Part shown: one piece after another, positions 28,719 through 41,799 of the stretch | How positions within the stretch are numbered: the first letter of the stretch is position 1 | How the letters are laid out: each line of letters starts with the position of its first letter | Source: Lineus longissimus | Taxonomy: Eukaryota > Nemertea > Pilidiophora > Heteronemertea > Lineidae | Direction: 5' to 3' | Length of the DNA: 64,000 nt | Assembly (NCBI RefSeq): GCF_910592395.1 | Contig: NC_088315.1 | Location: 7,068,501-7,132,500, forward strand | Notes under the pieces: generated by a model | The model's database searches: none | What the model saw: only the letters and a program-made list of their open reading frames with translations | What the model was told of the DNA's origin: nothing | Made by a program: the position numbers and the translations under genes

Positions 28719-28914
28719 TGATAGCTTCTGTCACAAACCTAAGTCTGGCCAGACACCCAGGCACCTGCGGTGTGAGGTGACAACGATATCCTAGAGAGAT
28801 GCAAAGCTGACTGCACCAGGTAAGCCCGACTCCATTTAATGGAGTAGTTTTATCATCTCGAATGAAAAAAAAAGTCTTGGATCCGCATGGCTAGTATCAT
28901 CATTAGACCTGTAA
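28719..28914 (+). repeat. direct repeat, copy 2, abutting the 613-bp MITE
   Basis: A diverged copy of 28409-28585. Its end (AGACCTGTAA) runs straight into the TAAAA flank of the MITE at 28920, so the MITE inserted at the edge of this repeat. Confidence 0.78.
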
Positions 28915-28919
28915 TAAAA

Positions 28920-29532
28920 GGCGTTTTTACACGGTGCGGGTTCAAGCCGGATCGAGACTAGTTCAGGTACCAGCCGGTTTATTTTCCCTCGTGTAAAAGC
29001 GAACCTACCGTCCTGAACCCTCCTGGTCCGAGGCGGGTTCCGATCGCCGGTCTCGGGTCGGTGCAGGCCGGTGTAGGCCGGTGGAGGAGGGTTTATTTAT
29101 GTGTGTAAAAGCGAACCGGCTCCGAGCCGGTTTGCACACGGTACTCGCGTGACGTCATTCGCGGGAATAGCTGCCGTGTTCCTGGCATGAAATTTTCCGC
29201 GGAAAGAAACTGCTGTGAAATCTTCAATTTATCGAGAGCAAGAGCTTTCTTTCCATACAAATGCTGTGTACAAAGCAAAAACTCTGCATCTCACCGGCGC
29301 CATCGTAAACCATTTTGTATTATTTGTTGTTGTGATATTTTCGTAGCTCCACCGCCAGCAGGATAGATCAGCGCCACCAATTTACGATGTTAGTGACGAA
29401 CCGGCCTGGAGCCGGATCGAGGCCAGATCGTCGGCCCGTCCCCGTGTAAAAGCGAAATGAACCGTCCTGAACCGAACACGCCTCGTGACGGTTCAGGAGG
29501 GTTGTCTTGAACCAGCACCGTGTAAAAAGGCC
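28920..29532. mobile_element. 613-bp GC-rich MITE with TAAAA target duplication
   Basis: Terminal inverted repeats start GGCGTTTTTACACGGTGC on the left, and the right end reads GGCCTTTTTACACGGTGC as reverse complement; about 25 of 27 positions match. TAAAA flanks both ends (28915-28919 and 29533-29537), consistent with a 5-bp target-site duplication. The inside is much more GC-rich than the surroundings and repeats a GTGTAAAAGCGAA motif three times. There is no transposase ORF, so it is non-autonomous. The superfamily is not assigned. Confidence 0.85.
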
Positions 29533-29716
29533 TAAAACGTTCCATTTGATGCTGGATGTTTGGTGAAACGAGACAGAGAAATGCTATATCCAACTAGTAA
29601 TCAGAAAAGACCAGGGAGCATTGAATTAAAAGGTGCAGCATCGATTTGATGTTCAGGGATACTTTACACAAAATCTACCATTTTATCTCAGATCTCTTTA
29701 GAACATTGTTAAGGCA

Positions 29717-30847
29717 AATGAAATGGCCAGGGCCATTGTGCTCACCTCATGTGGAGGAAAGATGGATAAAGAGCATGGTATTGTGTCATGTAGTGTTAGG
29801 TTTGATGTAGGTCCAAGCAATTACAATTTCCCCAAAATGGCCAATTTACAGTACATTCGACCTATGTGACCTTGAAAAGTAGGTCGAATCAAAGAAGACT
29901 CGGGTGACACATTGAATGGTTGTTAGAATTAGATGTACCTATGATATAAAATTGGTGCCAATCGGGCAAGTCATTACTAGAAATAATGGCATTTTGAAGA
30001 ATTTAGGATTTGGCCCCCTCCCTGGAGGCCAAACGGCAAATCAGATCGCACCAAACTTCGGTACCTGCGATCACCTGACCAAGGGGTACATGTGTACCTA
30101 ATTTGTGATCAATAGTCATTGCAGTTAAGAAACGTGCCATAGTTACGGCCTGACGGCAAATTTACGCCATTTGACCTCTGTGACCTTGACAAGAAGGTCA
30201 AATTAAAAACCTGTGTGAAATATACTGTATGGTGGTTAGATGAATCCATGATATCAAATTGGTGGCAATCGGGCAAGAAGTTAAGGAATAATCACATTTT
30301 TAAGGTTTTTGGATTTTGCCACCTGGTGGTCAAGTGGTAAATCATATTGGACCAAACTTCGGTCCCTGAGATCACCTGACTGAGGGGTAAATGTGTTCCA
30401 AATTTGGTATCAATAGTCATTGCAGTTTAGAAACGTGCCATCGTTACATCCTAATGGCCAATTTACACCATTTGACCTCTGTGACCTTGAAAAGGAGGTC
30501 AAATCAAAAACCCGGAGGATATATGATGCACCTTTGCTAGAAGTACCTACCATATTTTTTTCAAAATTTTCCGACTACTATTAAGGGAGATATTGCATAT
30601 TTTCACTTTTAACGTTTGGACCCCTGGTGGCCAAACCATGAAACGAATCGGACCGAAACTTGGTCTCCAAGGTGTCATTACATAAGGGTACATGTGTACC
30701 AAGTTTCAACTCAATAGCTCTAACAGTTACGAAACGTGCCCTGCTAACGGACGACGGACGACGATGACGACGACAACGACGACGACGACGGACGACGGAC
30801 GCCACGGTATGGGATAAGCTCACCTCTGCTAAGAGGTGAGCTAAAAA
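29717..30847 (-). mobile_element. ~1.13-kb hairpin-ended interspersed element, copy A
   Basis: This sequence is nearly identical by eye, with scattered single-base differences, to the reverse complement of 49812-50972, so it is a repeat family. One end is a hairpin, AGCTCACCTCT / AGAGGTGAGCT with a 4-nt loop, next to an irregular GAC-rich tract (about 30751-30799). The other end has a short hairpin (AATGGCC / GGCCATT with a 2-nt loop) and a second CTCACCTC block. The interior is three diverged units of about 300 bp (29839-30154, 30155-30455, 30456-30750), each starting near an AATTTAC motif followed by a T-GACCT...TGACCTTG block and ending near GAAACGTGCC. There is no coding capacity and no clear target duplication, so the class is uncertain (MITE-like or Helitron-like non-autonomous). 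Confidence 0.85.
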
Positions 30848-30865
30848 GGGAAGAGCCAACTCAAA

Positions 30866-30919
30866 ACATTGGTTCTTGGTCGTCATAGTGGGGCGGTCGC
30901 CGACCGGAGTTCCACTGTA
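30866..30919 (-). mobile_element. pogo-like terminus fragment
   Basis: On the - strand this reads TACAGTGGAACTCCGGTCGG and then GCGACCGCCCCAC, the same kind of terminus as at 58782. It begins about 20 bp after copy A of the hairpin-ended element. Only one end is visible. Confidence 0.45.
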
Positions 30920-33900
30920 TTTCTCTTGGAGGCACATAATGGTAAAACTAAGAGCCCCAGGTGTTTCAGATGAAATGTCTTCATGCAATAATAACTTTCT
31001 GTTATGACAGACAATATTGTTTCATATTTTTACCTTGGAATAACTTATATTCAGTAGGAGCCCTTCAAGATTATTGGAATATGGGATAACTTTGAAAAAG
31101 CACTGTGAGGCAGTACGTCATGTATTTTCATTGACTACTATATCGTTACATTCTGTAGTGGCTACCAGACTCAATCAGAACTCCATACAAGATCAGACTA
31201 TTTTTGAATAGACCTAGGGCCAAATTGAAGAGTTGTTAGCAATATTGCCGACCACAGTTATCCACATTGCTACCAAACCTTTAGATCACACAGGTGCACA
31301 AGGTAAATAATCACTGAGGCCTATAATATTCGTATCATCTTTCCACAGGCTGGAAAAGGTGCTAATAAATCCTCGTACCCCACTCATATCTTTGATTCTC
31401 CCACTTCAGCCTGAGAGGCCTTCCAAGTAGACCCGATACTGAAGCCTTCCCAATCCGAATCACCAAAAGTGCTCTCCATTTCAACAATAAGGCTTAAAGC
31501 TTACTATTCTGTTGGTGCCTTTGATCCTGAAAGATGTCTATCTCAGAAGCTGAGGATCAAACTCTGAGACGTTATGGATTACCCCTTCTGTTACCCCAAC
31601 CAACAGCGCTGACTTTTTTACGCCAATTCAATCATTCATGATGTTATCTCTTGATTTGGTTCAGTGTCATTATCTAGAAAAGATTTCACTTGGCATTTAC
31701 TGGGTTTTACTGTATTTGATATACAGTGCAGTCTGTAAGATACATGGATGATTCCCGTATCCCTGAGGTGAAATGAACTGTTTAGAGAAGCAAAAAGGAA
31801 CTGCTCTTGGTAAGAAGTAATTGCCCTCGTGACATCTTGCCTACGTTACATAGAAAATAATGCGGTAGCATCTGACACCATGTTCGTCTAAGGTTGTGTG
31901 TTGATTCCTAAACACTCCAAAAGAGCTTTCTCTCTGACAGCAAACGCTTTCTTCAACCAATCCTTGCATTTCCCCCTACCCATCTCTACAATTAGACAAT
32001 GTGCATGCATATCAGAGCCTGTGCATCAGAGCCAGTGCAAAAGCCTTTGCATTAATAACTTTCCAAAAAATATCTGTATAAGAATATTCCTTTCCCTAAC
32101 GATCAATATTTCACAGTCAGAGTGTCACCAACCTGACATAGAATCTTGTAACATTTTCAAGATTATTGCACTCATAACTGTCTGCAGCATATTCAGACCT
32201 ACGAGCCTAAGGGTCACTAAATGTATATTGTAGCCGTCCTTCATTAATCAGTTGATGTATAAAGACTTCCAGAGTATTGTTTTTTTTCACATTTGCTTTT
32301 GACCTTTATGGAAGAGCTTCTAGCCACGCTGTCGCCATAGAGAGATGGTTCAATACAAAAGTAATTACAGGACACAAACCTGAGAAAGGTTTGACATGAG
32401 CGGGTCCTCGAAAAATTTGCTTTGGTGTTTTTTCCAAAAGTTTTTAAAGAGATGTTAAAGTGTAGGTACTAGATCTTACGTGGATTGACCATAGAAGCTT
32501 GGAAAGGAACCAAACCCACACTCTCTTTGTTCTGAGCTCTCGTCACCAACAGCCACTTTGCTCCCCGAAATATAATATTTTACAGTCTGCTGAAGAATCA
32601 TTAGTACTTTTCTTCTAGACACAAAATTGGGGAAATCAGTGGTCTTATGTTAAAGTACGGACTGCATGATGTTTGCATACAACCAAAAACTTTGTATGGA
32701 CTCACCAACCAAAAGAAAAGAAAATTGACTCGGAGTCTGATTCTATCATCGAAAGATTACAGACATAATTGAATTGTGCAACGTATCTTATATTCGCATC
32801 AATAAATGCGTGAGCAGAGCAGTATTATTTGATAAAATTACCAAAGACGAGTACAAAGAATGAAGAATCAGATAAAGAACTTCATTAAATTATTTCATAC
32901 CACAATAAGTCTAGCGGTGAAAAACATTCTGAAATTCAAGATCCAAGTCTTAAGTCTGGGAGCCCACAAATATACGTATGAATAACTTTGACCGACAATC
33001 TATCATTATCAGAATAAAGGATTTTGAGGCAACTCGAAGGACAAATTATAGGGAAGCGCTATATTCCGACAATGATTGTCAGTCTTGGATTATGAGATAG
33101 TGCCTACCCTATCATTATGGGAAGAATGGCCATGAATAAGAGAACAGGATATCACTGGAACTTTTTCAGCTGTGAAGTCTTGAAGAAGAGAATGAGATGT
33201 GATACAGTGTGTTCTTGTACAATGCTAGACTTAGTGCAGGCAGTTAACTATTGGCTGTTCCAAAGTTAATTGGACCAACCAAAAGTTTCCAGTATGCAAT
33301 ATCTTCTTGTTGGGGCGATAGCAAGATCTCGTGTAGAACACAGCAATATATTCTGGAATGGTTACTCAAAGAACTAACTCTCTGAGCAATGGCATACCTG
33401 AGCTTAGAAAAGCTGGAAACTTATTTTGCAATTCAAAAATTGGAGCCTTCTCGTAAATCTATTGGCACTTCTAGCAATCTTAAGCAATCTTGAACTGATC
33501 CGAACCACACCACACCTAATTGCAAGAATTGGGAACAATCAACAGATAGTTGCTCTTGGCGGCTACAGTAATTATCATGTCTCTGAAGGCGTGTGAGGAG
33601 GAATGTAGCCACTGAGGTTGCAACAACCACCTTGCTTCAAACAGGTGGCTCCTCTTTAGATTTCCTTTGACCAAGTTCTAGCCTTGGGCACTTTATTATA
33701 CCAAAGCTGATAAACCACTGAAAATAACAGTCATTTTGATATTTCATGCAAAATATCAGTGGGAGTCTAAAATGTTAGCATCCTACAAGCCAGACAGCTG
33801 ATATTGGCAGACTAGTTCACTTGAAATGAAGATTGATGAATGACTTACTGAAGAAACAACTTTTTAACTTGGCTCTTCAGATCATTTCTTCTTAATAGAG

Positions 33901-36900
33901 CATGTTTGATTTACTCACCCCATCAGAGAAAATCCTAATGAGGGTGACTTTCCAGGTAGGCAAGGACTTCCTCATAATTCTCCTGGGTTAAGAAGAATGG
34001 CTGGCAAGATCAGTGCGGTATGGCCACCAGAGACTCACCACGAGTGCCAGAAGTGTCACACCAGTAGGCTTTAGCATGTTATCCAATCCGCCTCAACCTG
34101 ATCTAGATGATAAGATTTTCTAATTTTATGATTAAGACTGGTATCACCTTTCTCTCATTATAAGAAATTTGTAACAAAATGTGCGAGCAAATTGCATTCC
34201 TTCGCCTGGTGGCTCCATGGGTCTGTGAAATAATTAGTGACCTGCCAGTTAGGTTGTTTCTAGCATTAAGGGGTATTTAGACTTGATTACAAATCAGCAA
34301 AGTGAAATAACCTAAGTTCTCAAAATGTTTCAAACAATTCTTTAAAACCTGGATTGCAGAACTTCATTTCTTTTTTTCACAGAGTGACAAGTGGAGCTGT
34401 ATATCATGACCCTTTTGCAAAGGAGTTTTAACCCGAGATGATGCAAATGAGACTTTACCTAATCTGTTTTTGAAAGGTCCACCACTTCTCTGCATTGCAT
34501 TTGCAGCTCTGTCACAGATCAAGCTGAAACCTGCTGTATTAATCCATTCTCACATCCTATCCAGCTTCCTTCTATGGAAAGGAGCAAGGGTACATGACAA
34601 AGGGAAAGTTGCCATAAGCCTTAACTTTTAGATCCAATATGGACCAAGTGTATGCATATGTAGGTATAACTTTCGTGTGTGTTAGGTGCAAATTATGGCC
34701 CAAAGTTCCTGGTATGCCTACCTGCCAATTAAGAAACAAGTAACTGATCCAGGGACATAAACCTCACCGGTTACATGTGATACACATCCCAACACCAAGA
34801 CTGACAGAAAAGGCTGCTTTGGAAATTGGTAATTAACTTTGTTGTCTGAAATAACGTTTATTATTCACTTCTCATTCAATAGGTGTAGGTAGAAGTGTAA
34901 ACAGTCGTACCTTATTACACAAACATTTGTGCCTTTCACTCCAGGGACAATCTCAGAAACTGTATGTTCAAGCAATTGGTTCAAGATAATGATGGCCTAT
35001 CTTTCCCGCCACAATCGTTTTCCATGAGAACTTAATTTTGGTGATTGGTGAACCAAAACGATGTTTTGGGATGTTGGCCCATTCTGAGAATACATTGAAA
35101 CGGTAGTGAGGAATTTCTTTAAGAGAAATAGCCATTTTCTTCTTTCAATAAAGGTAAATACTGTGAATACGGTTAAAAGTAATCTCTGAGACTGTCCCGA
35201 AGAGTTGGCAATGATGAGGGAATAGGCAAGGGAACTGTGTGATACTGAACGGTTCAAAGCTGACCATTGGCTTACAAGCACAGGGTTGTTCCATCCGTCA
35301 ATTTGGATCTCAAAATCATGGGAGAATAAAGTTGACGGATAAGATTTTCTTTTGGATGATTTATACTGTGAACACAGGAATTACACAAGAGGTGAAGTCA
35401 CTTGTGAGGTCTCTGAATTTATTCTCCTGTAGTGGATTTCTTGCAAAAGTTCATGAAATATTCAAGTTGGCTATCATGATTGCATTGGAGAGAAAAGAAG
35501 GCTATCATTTTGGGTGTATTTTGTCAACATACAAAACACAACATTGCATAGAATGGTCAATATCATTTTTGCAATAAGGTAATTCACTTCATCAACAACA
35601 ATGTTTTGATGCCGATGCCTCTGTGTGAGTGTCAGATCTCTTTGATTGTGCGTTTCCACCGTCCATCCACATCGTCATTGTCAAGCTATATCAGGAGCGC
35701 AGCTAATAAATGTCAAACGTAGCAAGTCTTACATGGTACGCGCAACTGACACGGACATTACATTCTCTCCGAGATGGTGACTTGCCTAAGGGTGTTGTGC
35801 AGACCATTGGGAGTTTTTACAGAATTAGATCATAGTCATTGTCATGATTGTGTGACAGGCAACAGCAGACAAGTCGGCTCCAGGGGAGGTCCCAGTTTCA
35901 TAGCAAGCTTGCTCTCGATGGTGTTGGTGTGTGCATGGTTGGAAGACAATGAGAACTAGGAATGTTACATTTTATAAATATGATGGGAAAATGTCTTTAT
36001 TTTTATGATAGAAAGTTCATACACATCAAAACAGTAACTAAACTACTGGTGGGCATTTTAAATATCAGACAGCTCCAGTGTCACCATTTGAAGACAATAA
36101 TGCCTCAGACGCTTCTGCAGCAAAAAAAGCAAACAAAAGTTAAATATCTGTACTGACTGAGCAGTACAAAGCGCCTCACTTATCGAGCATGTCAATCGAG
36201 GAATTCACACCTATTTAAAGTCGAGATCTGTGAATAGATCAACGATTTAGCCTGCAAGTGGTGCCCTTTCAATGGATATTCAGTGACATGATAAAGTGCT
36301 CATAAATCTCCATATGTTGATTCAGGCCTAGTCTTGAGGGCAGTTTACGAGTCTCTGAGTAGCAGTATATATGACATTCTATTGTCATATTTTACAACTT
36401 CATAGTCGAGGCATGTCATCAGAACACAATCCATAGTAGCTCCTTTGGGCCCCTAAAACAAATCCTTCTTCTTCTCCTTGAAGGACTTGGAATCAGCACC
36501 TCGATCAACAGAAGCTGAGAAAACATTTGACATTTTGTACCCATTTATGCATGCGCATACTAGACTGTTACAGGTATCCAAATCTGATAATTTTGTTCCA
36601 ATCTGTGCCAACCGGGGGCCAATTCAAAGTCCTCAAAAGACTATTGCAGAGATGCAGCAGCATCCTTGTCTTATTTTACACAATAACACTCGAAGGAATT
36701 AGCTGGTCACTCATGTTATGAGCCTTGCATGAGAATCAAAGACACCGAATAGTGGCTTCCATACTGTTTTACTAAAGCAACATCCCTCCATTTCAACCAG
36801 GTGATCTTATTTAGGTTTAAACATGTAGAAATCTGAAAAATCTAATCAAATAATCTTTTACTGACAGAACCACACAGGCAGAAAATGTGACACAATTCAG

Positions 36901-37075
36901 CTGTGACCACGGAGGCCTCATAGTGCGAAAAATCGCATGAAAACATGCATTCAAGAGACCTAATCGTGCAGCTCGCCAATGGCCGCATTCTCGTTTCAGT
37001 TACCTTTCACCGCTGCAGCATTATTATGATAAACCATTTTATAAAGCTCCTATTGTAATGGCAATATCGTACATG

Positions 37076-37125
37076 ATGTATTTCGTGTTCTAGATGTATT
37101 TCGTGTTCTAGATGTATTTAGTGTA
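37076..37125 (+). repeat. 18-bp tandem repeat, ~3 copies
   Basis: ATGTATTTCGTGTTCTAG occurs twice and a third partial copy has A for C. It lies 3.3 kb upstream of fj. Confidence 0.9.
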
Positions 37126-39564
37126 ATATTATATAGCAAGGACCATGACCAAGTGTCACAAGGTTTAACTCAACACAAACTTGCATCTGTTTCTTCTCTG
37201 TACTGAACACCCTGGACTGATGATTTCCCATTCTCCAAATATGAGAAGGGTTGCCTATGACTGGTTCCTTGTACATCTTGATCAAACTCATAGTAACAAG
37301 CACATCTCCTTGAGTGTGGTTCAAGCTTTCAGCAAGTCTACTACCGAGAGTTTCATCTCTTTGGTGATCTTCAGGGGTCCCCTCCTCGTAGTGTGAGACA
37401 TGTTTGGTTAACGGAAAGCATTCTCCATCCGATTGAGGGGAACATGAGCAAGAACAAAATAATCACACACCATAATCAAATATTTATTCAAAATGTTCCC
37501 CTTCCCCTTTTCCCACAGGCATGCACTAAAGTATTGCTTTTGCTATTTTTCAGATCTTGATGGATGCTCATACATATTGATTGCAACCAATAATTACATG
37601 ATGGTTGCAGATTATGGGATAAAGGGATGAAGATGTTTCAGAGGAGGATCAAGAAAATATGTTACTGCGGAGTGTGAATGTTGTGACAGATTACTCGTAA
37701 TTCCCAAAGGTGAGCATCTAGCAATGTTTCAGATTTTGCAAGACTATTGTACATGATCATTGGTTTCTGCTTCGACTTATAAGTTGGATTTATGATCTTA
37801 GTTATAAGCTGATATAAACTGCCCTTACACAGGGCAGCCTAAACATCTTGCAATATCTAGGGGGATTGACCCCATAGTTACCAGCAGTTTAAACTAACAT
37901 TCAGCTCATACTTTACATTAGCAAGAATATCAGTGATACAATGTTACATAGAGTTCACGAAAGTTGAAACCATTTTCTTTGCAAATGAAAATCAGAAATA
38001 ACATCAAATCATACCATCATAATCATCACACACAGAAAACTTTAAAGATATACTAACAATGACAGACTACATTGTGCAAAAGTTGGCAGTAGTAGTTAGC
38101 GGCCCAATATATCACAGAATCTTTTGTGCCTGAAATTGATATGGGCTAGAAATCTATTGCATATTCGATTGTTCACTACTGCCACCCCCGCTTATGCCGG
38201 TATTAAAAGTTCCTCATTTCATTAAGCAACTGATACACACAGCCAGATAATTGGATTTTGGCAGCAAAAACTTGGTGAACCAAGAGCGAATCTCTCAGAC
38301 ATGCAATTGGAACAAAGAATTAAATGTGGCACCATCAGTATTGAACTGATGTCCTCCATGGCTCATGTATAATAGTCAGTCTATCAAACAAGCATTAGCT
38401 TGGCATCATGCTTCCTATACCATATCGCCATGCACATCACTTACGACGATACATGTGAAATATACAGTTTACGACACCCTAGTTGACATGAGATTGGTAA
38501 ACGTTAGGAGTACACTAAACTGTATGGCAATCCTTTCATCCTACTCTTTTAGATGGCAATTTTCATCAAGGTCATACTATACTGATATAGCTATTGCAAG
38601 CACAACCCATACGTACTGTAAATGCATTATTCTTGATACTCCCTTATGATAAATTAACTTCCCTCAAATACTGTAAGCCTGATAATTTCCTTGGCTAGGG
38701 ATAGGGGGGTAGGGAAACTGCTTTCAGAAAACGGTCATGCCTTTTTGGAATGGTACACCGAGAAAGGTACCCCTTCTCTTAGTGGATCTTATGATTCGAA
38801 TATGACTTACTAAAGGAATCTGAATTGAAGCAATATCCAAATGTACTGGTAGTGATTCTATTAAGGTAAGCAAACCCAGTAAAATATTTGGTGTCGACTA
38901 TGATGATTGATTTTGTTTGTCTGTTTTCTTTTTAGGAGAATCTCATACATCACCAGGGATGACAAATTCAACGTGGCTTAAAAGGACACTTCAGGAACTA
39001 GTCAACTGGATATTTTTACAATGAATAAACTTCATACGACAATGAATATTGGATGCAGTGGCTGATATAGTTTTATTGTGACTTACAGGAGGTGGTGAAT
39101 TAGTATGCAACAGTTGGCTCAGGAAACTCCAAATTGCCCATTAGGGAGCCACACTTTACTGAACTCAAATAAGTTAAATGATGGTTCTAATCAACACTTC
39201 GTATTCAGGACTTCCATAAACGTGTGTGGATTAGACCAATAAAACAGTGCATAACTAAGATGAACAAATTCTTTGAAGTTCAATTTTTCACGGAGTTTCC
39301 AACAGTTAATTGACGCTGCAAATAATACATTGAAAAGAAATGCAAATTCTACATTCTATGGAAGCATTTCCGATTTCGTGGTGTGATTGAAATGTGTGCA
39401 CATTAGCAGATGAGATTGTACCAAACCCAATCATTCTTGTCAAGTTTTGAGGGCTGTTAATGTAATCACTCTAATGTGCCTTGAACTGTTGATTGCTCTT
39501 CGGGCATGTAGGACATCAAGAAATCAAGCCATTTACCATCAAGGAACGGAAAGAATTCATCGCG

Positions 39565-39700
39565 ATGATAGCGTAGTCGTTAGACATGCAGAACAGGCAA
39601 CAAACCAATAATCACCCAGAATGAATCAATGTGGTCAGGGTATTCGAACACTAAGTGGCAGCCGCGGTACCGTTGATGAAATAAGTGATTCCTCCCGCTC
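39565..39700 (+). mobile_element. possible tRNA-derived SINE remnant upstream of fj
   Basis: ATAGCGTAGTCGTTAGA resembles an A box and GGGTATTCGAACAC resembles a B box about 70 nt later, followed by a GC-rich GTGGCAGCCGCGGTACCG body. The spacing is longer than in a tRNA, so the copy would be expanded or decayed. Confidence 0.25.
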
Positions 39701-40387
39701 TAAACAGGCTGATTCCCTGGTACAATATATTCTAACAATTGAATTGGCGAGCTTCTGGGGTAAGTGATCAGACACATCACTAGACTACTGGTGCAAACTA
39801 ACAATTCATGAATCGGGAGTCAGTAAGTTTTCAGAATCAAACCGTGAAGATCTGAGAAAAGAAGTTCAAAAACTGCTTTAAAATCTTTCACAATTTCTTT
39901 GTTGGCTTTGACTAAGTTAAGCTGTGCCGTTCCTCTCGCGAGATACTCACTAATGGAAATCAATACATTTTATAAGGAAATGTATTGGTTTGTGCACAAT
40001 AAGCGGTAAAACATGGCCAATTGGCGTAATGCAGGCTAATTTGCAGGAGCAGTCGGGCCATTTGGCTCTAAACATATTAGGAAAGTCGTCAGATGTTTAT
40101 TGACAGTATCGGAACTCGGAAGGAAGAAAATTGGTCAGCGGATCCACTGGAGTTGTTATCTTACATATAGTGCTGTGACAGAGGCATAGTTTGCTTTTTC
40201 ATCACCCAAGGAACTAACAGATGTGTGGAAAGCATATTTGAGAATAAGGTATTGAAACAGTTGCACGCAGGATGTTGCATAATTTCTACTGGAAGACTAC
40301 AGAGGTTTGCGAAAATATACGAATCATTGCTGGTGGAATTTTAAGGCATTAAACCAAAATATTTAAGATTATGTGTGACAAAGTTTG

Positions 40388-40403
40388 AAAAGTGTACACT
40401 TTT
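40388..40403. promoter_or_regulatory. 16-nt perfect palindrome just upstream of the fj start codon
   Basis: AAAAGTGTACACTTTT is self-complementary and lies 52 nt before the fj ATG, in the presumed 5' UTR or proximal promoter. No TATA box, initiator or known factor site can be assigned. It may be chance in AT-rich DNA. Confidence 0.3.
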
Positions 40404-40454
40404 AATTTCAATGAAATAGTACCAGCTGAAAATGAAAAGTGATATTAGATTCTG

Positions 40455-41799
40455 ATGAGAAGTTTCCATCTTACTGCCAAAATGGTATTCATTGGGAAAT
40501 TGCGGAGATGGCGAAGGAAAAGTTTTATGGTTGCCATGGGAACTATTAGTCTCATCATGATTTTCCTAATGGTCAGTATTAATAGCTCGCATCAAAATTA
40601 TCGAATACCAAACGATTATGACGTTCACTACATGGAGGTGCCAAAAAACCTCTTGGATTTGCAAGCTGGTGTTAAGACCAAACAACGTGTGTACCAGCAA
40701 AGTATTGTTCGGAGTGCTGTTCAGGAAAATGGGGTAAATCATATGGAGCGACAACCGAAATCAATGAAAAGTGGCAATCCATACGTGGATAGTGAAAGTT
40801 ATCAGCAGAATTCGAAATTACACCCTGAACTGATCAAAGCTCTGTCAAAATTTTCGAATTTAGGAAATAAAGGATTGAAAGTGAACCCTCGGGGCCTACA
40901 AAATTTTCCACAGAAGCCAATGGTTTTGAAAACAGTGGATATAACAGATAAAACAAGAAGTCCTGAAGATGCAAATTATTACGAAAATGACCGCGATATT
41001 GATAAAGTTGTGCTCGAGGAGGATACCTCAGATGACACTGATGACGGTTATGGTAACAAGGAGTATGCAAATCCGCCGTTTAAAATGTCTTATTTTGAAA
41101 ATATTTCGAATTACATGCCAACTAAACCAGACATGCAGTTTGAAGAAGTGCAGCCGAAGGCTGGGACCCAACATTCCAACAATCAAAGACAAGTTTCCAA
41201 ATATTCCATGGGAGAGCGCCGCCACATGCAAATTAGGCACATCACGAACAACAAAGATTCTGATTATGTTAAACCATTGAATGATATCACCAAAACTACT
41301 GATAGAAATAAAATTTTACTGCAGCCTCCGAATAGGCCTAATGATTTTAAAACGACTATTGCCAAAAATATCCCAAGGACTTCTGTTGTGTGCAATAAGA
41401 AAGGTGAATGCCGGACACTACCACTGCCTAAAAAGGGACCAAGTCCCAAACTGCAGATAACAGAGAGTGCTAATAGTGCCATGAAAAGTACACGTACACG
41501 CACAAAAACAAGAGAAATCATTCCAAATATACAAACTAAAAATAGACACCAGGCTTTGTTGCCAAAAAATAAATTAAAGTTGTCACAATTTTTACGAGCA
41601 AATTATGACTTTGATGAAAGTTTTGACAACAGAGGGAATCAGACGAAGTTAAAACTTGTGACCATCATGGAGCAGAGGATGATTGAGAAGAAAGCTAGTA
41701 GAGACTTCAGTAATGTGACACTATTCAGTGATAAGCAGGTACCAATCGTGGAAGATAGGATATACTGGGCGAGGGAGGTGGAGAAACTGTTACCAAAAG
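40455..41799 (+). CDS. fj: fj exon 1: membrane anchor and long luminal stem
   Basis: The exon encodes residues 1-448 plus one base. An in-frame TAG lies 9 nt before this ATG, so it is the first Met of the open frame; a second Met is at residue 10. The N-terminus is basic (LRRWRRK, 16-22) and is followed by a hydrophobic segment at about 24-42 (FMVAMGTISLIMIFLMVSI). That is the layout of a type II Golgi signal anchor with a short cytosolic tail. Residues about 45-425 are low-complexity, rich in N, K, Q and T, with an acidic run (EEDTSDDTDD) and a basic run near RTRTKTR. N-glycosylation sequons include NSS at 43 and NVT at 420. The conserved luminal domain starts near residue 428. The exon ends AAAAG/GTAAGT, intron phase 1. 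Reading through the donor adds 35 residues before a stop at 41904-41906. The stem has no recognisable domain. Confidence 0.93.

Larger units (their letters stand above)
30920..40454. other. fj upstream region
   Basis: About 9.5 kb without a supported gene on either strand. It holds the 18-bp tandem repeat (37076) and a possible SINE remnant (39565). The fj promoter should lie at its right end, but no core promoter motif is clear and the 5' UTR extent is unknown. Confidence 0.55.

Noticed and set aside
30751-30799. CRISPR-like or coding interpretation of the GAC-rich tract
   Set aside because: It is an irregular simple-sequence tract within a repeat element; there are no spacers.
29717-30847. 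Helitron assignment for the hairpin-ended element
   Set aside because: A CTAA and a hairpin occur at one end, but the hairpin overlaps the CTAA, no T follows it and no TC start was seen, so the class is left open.
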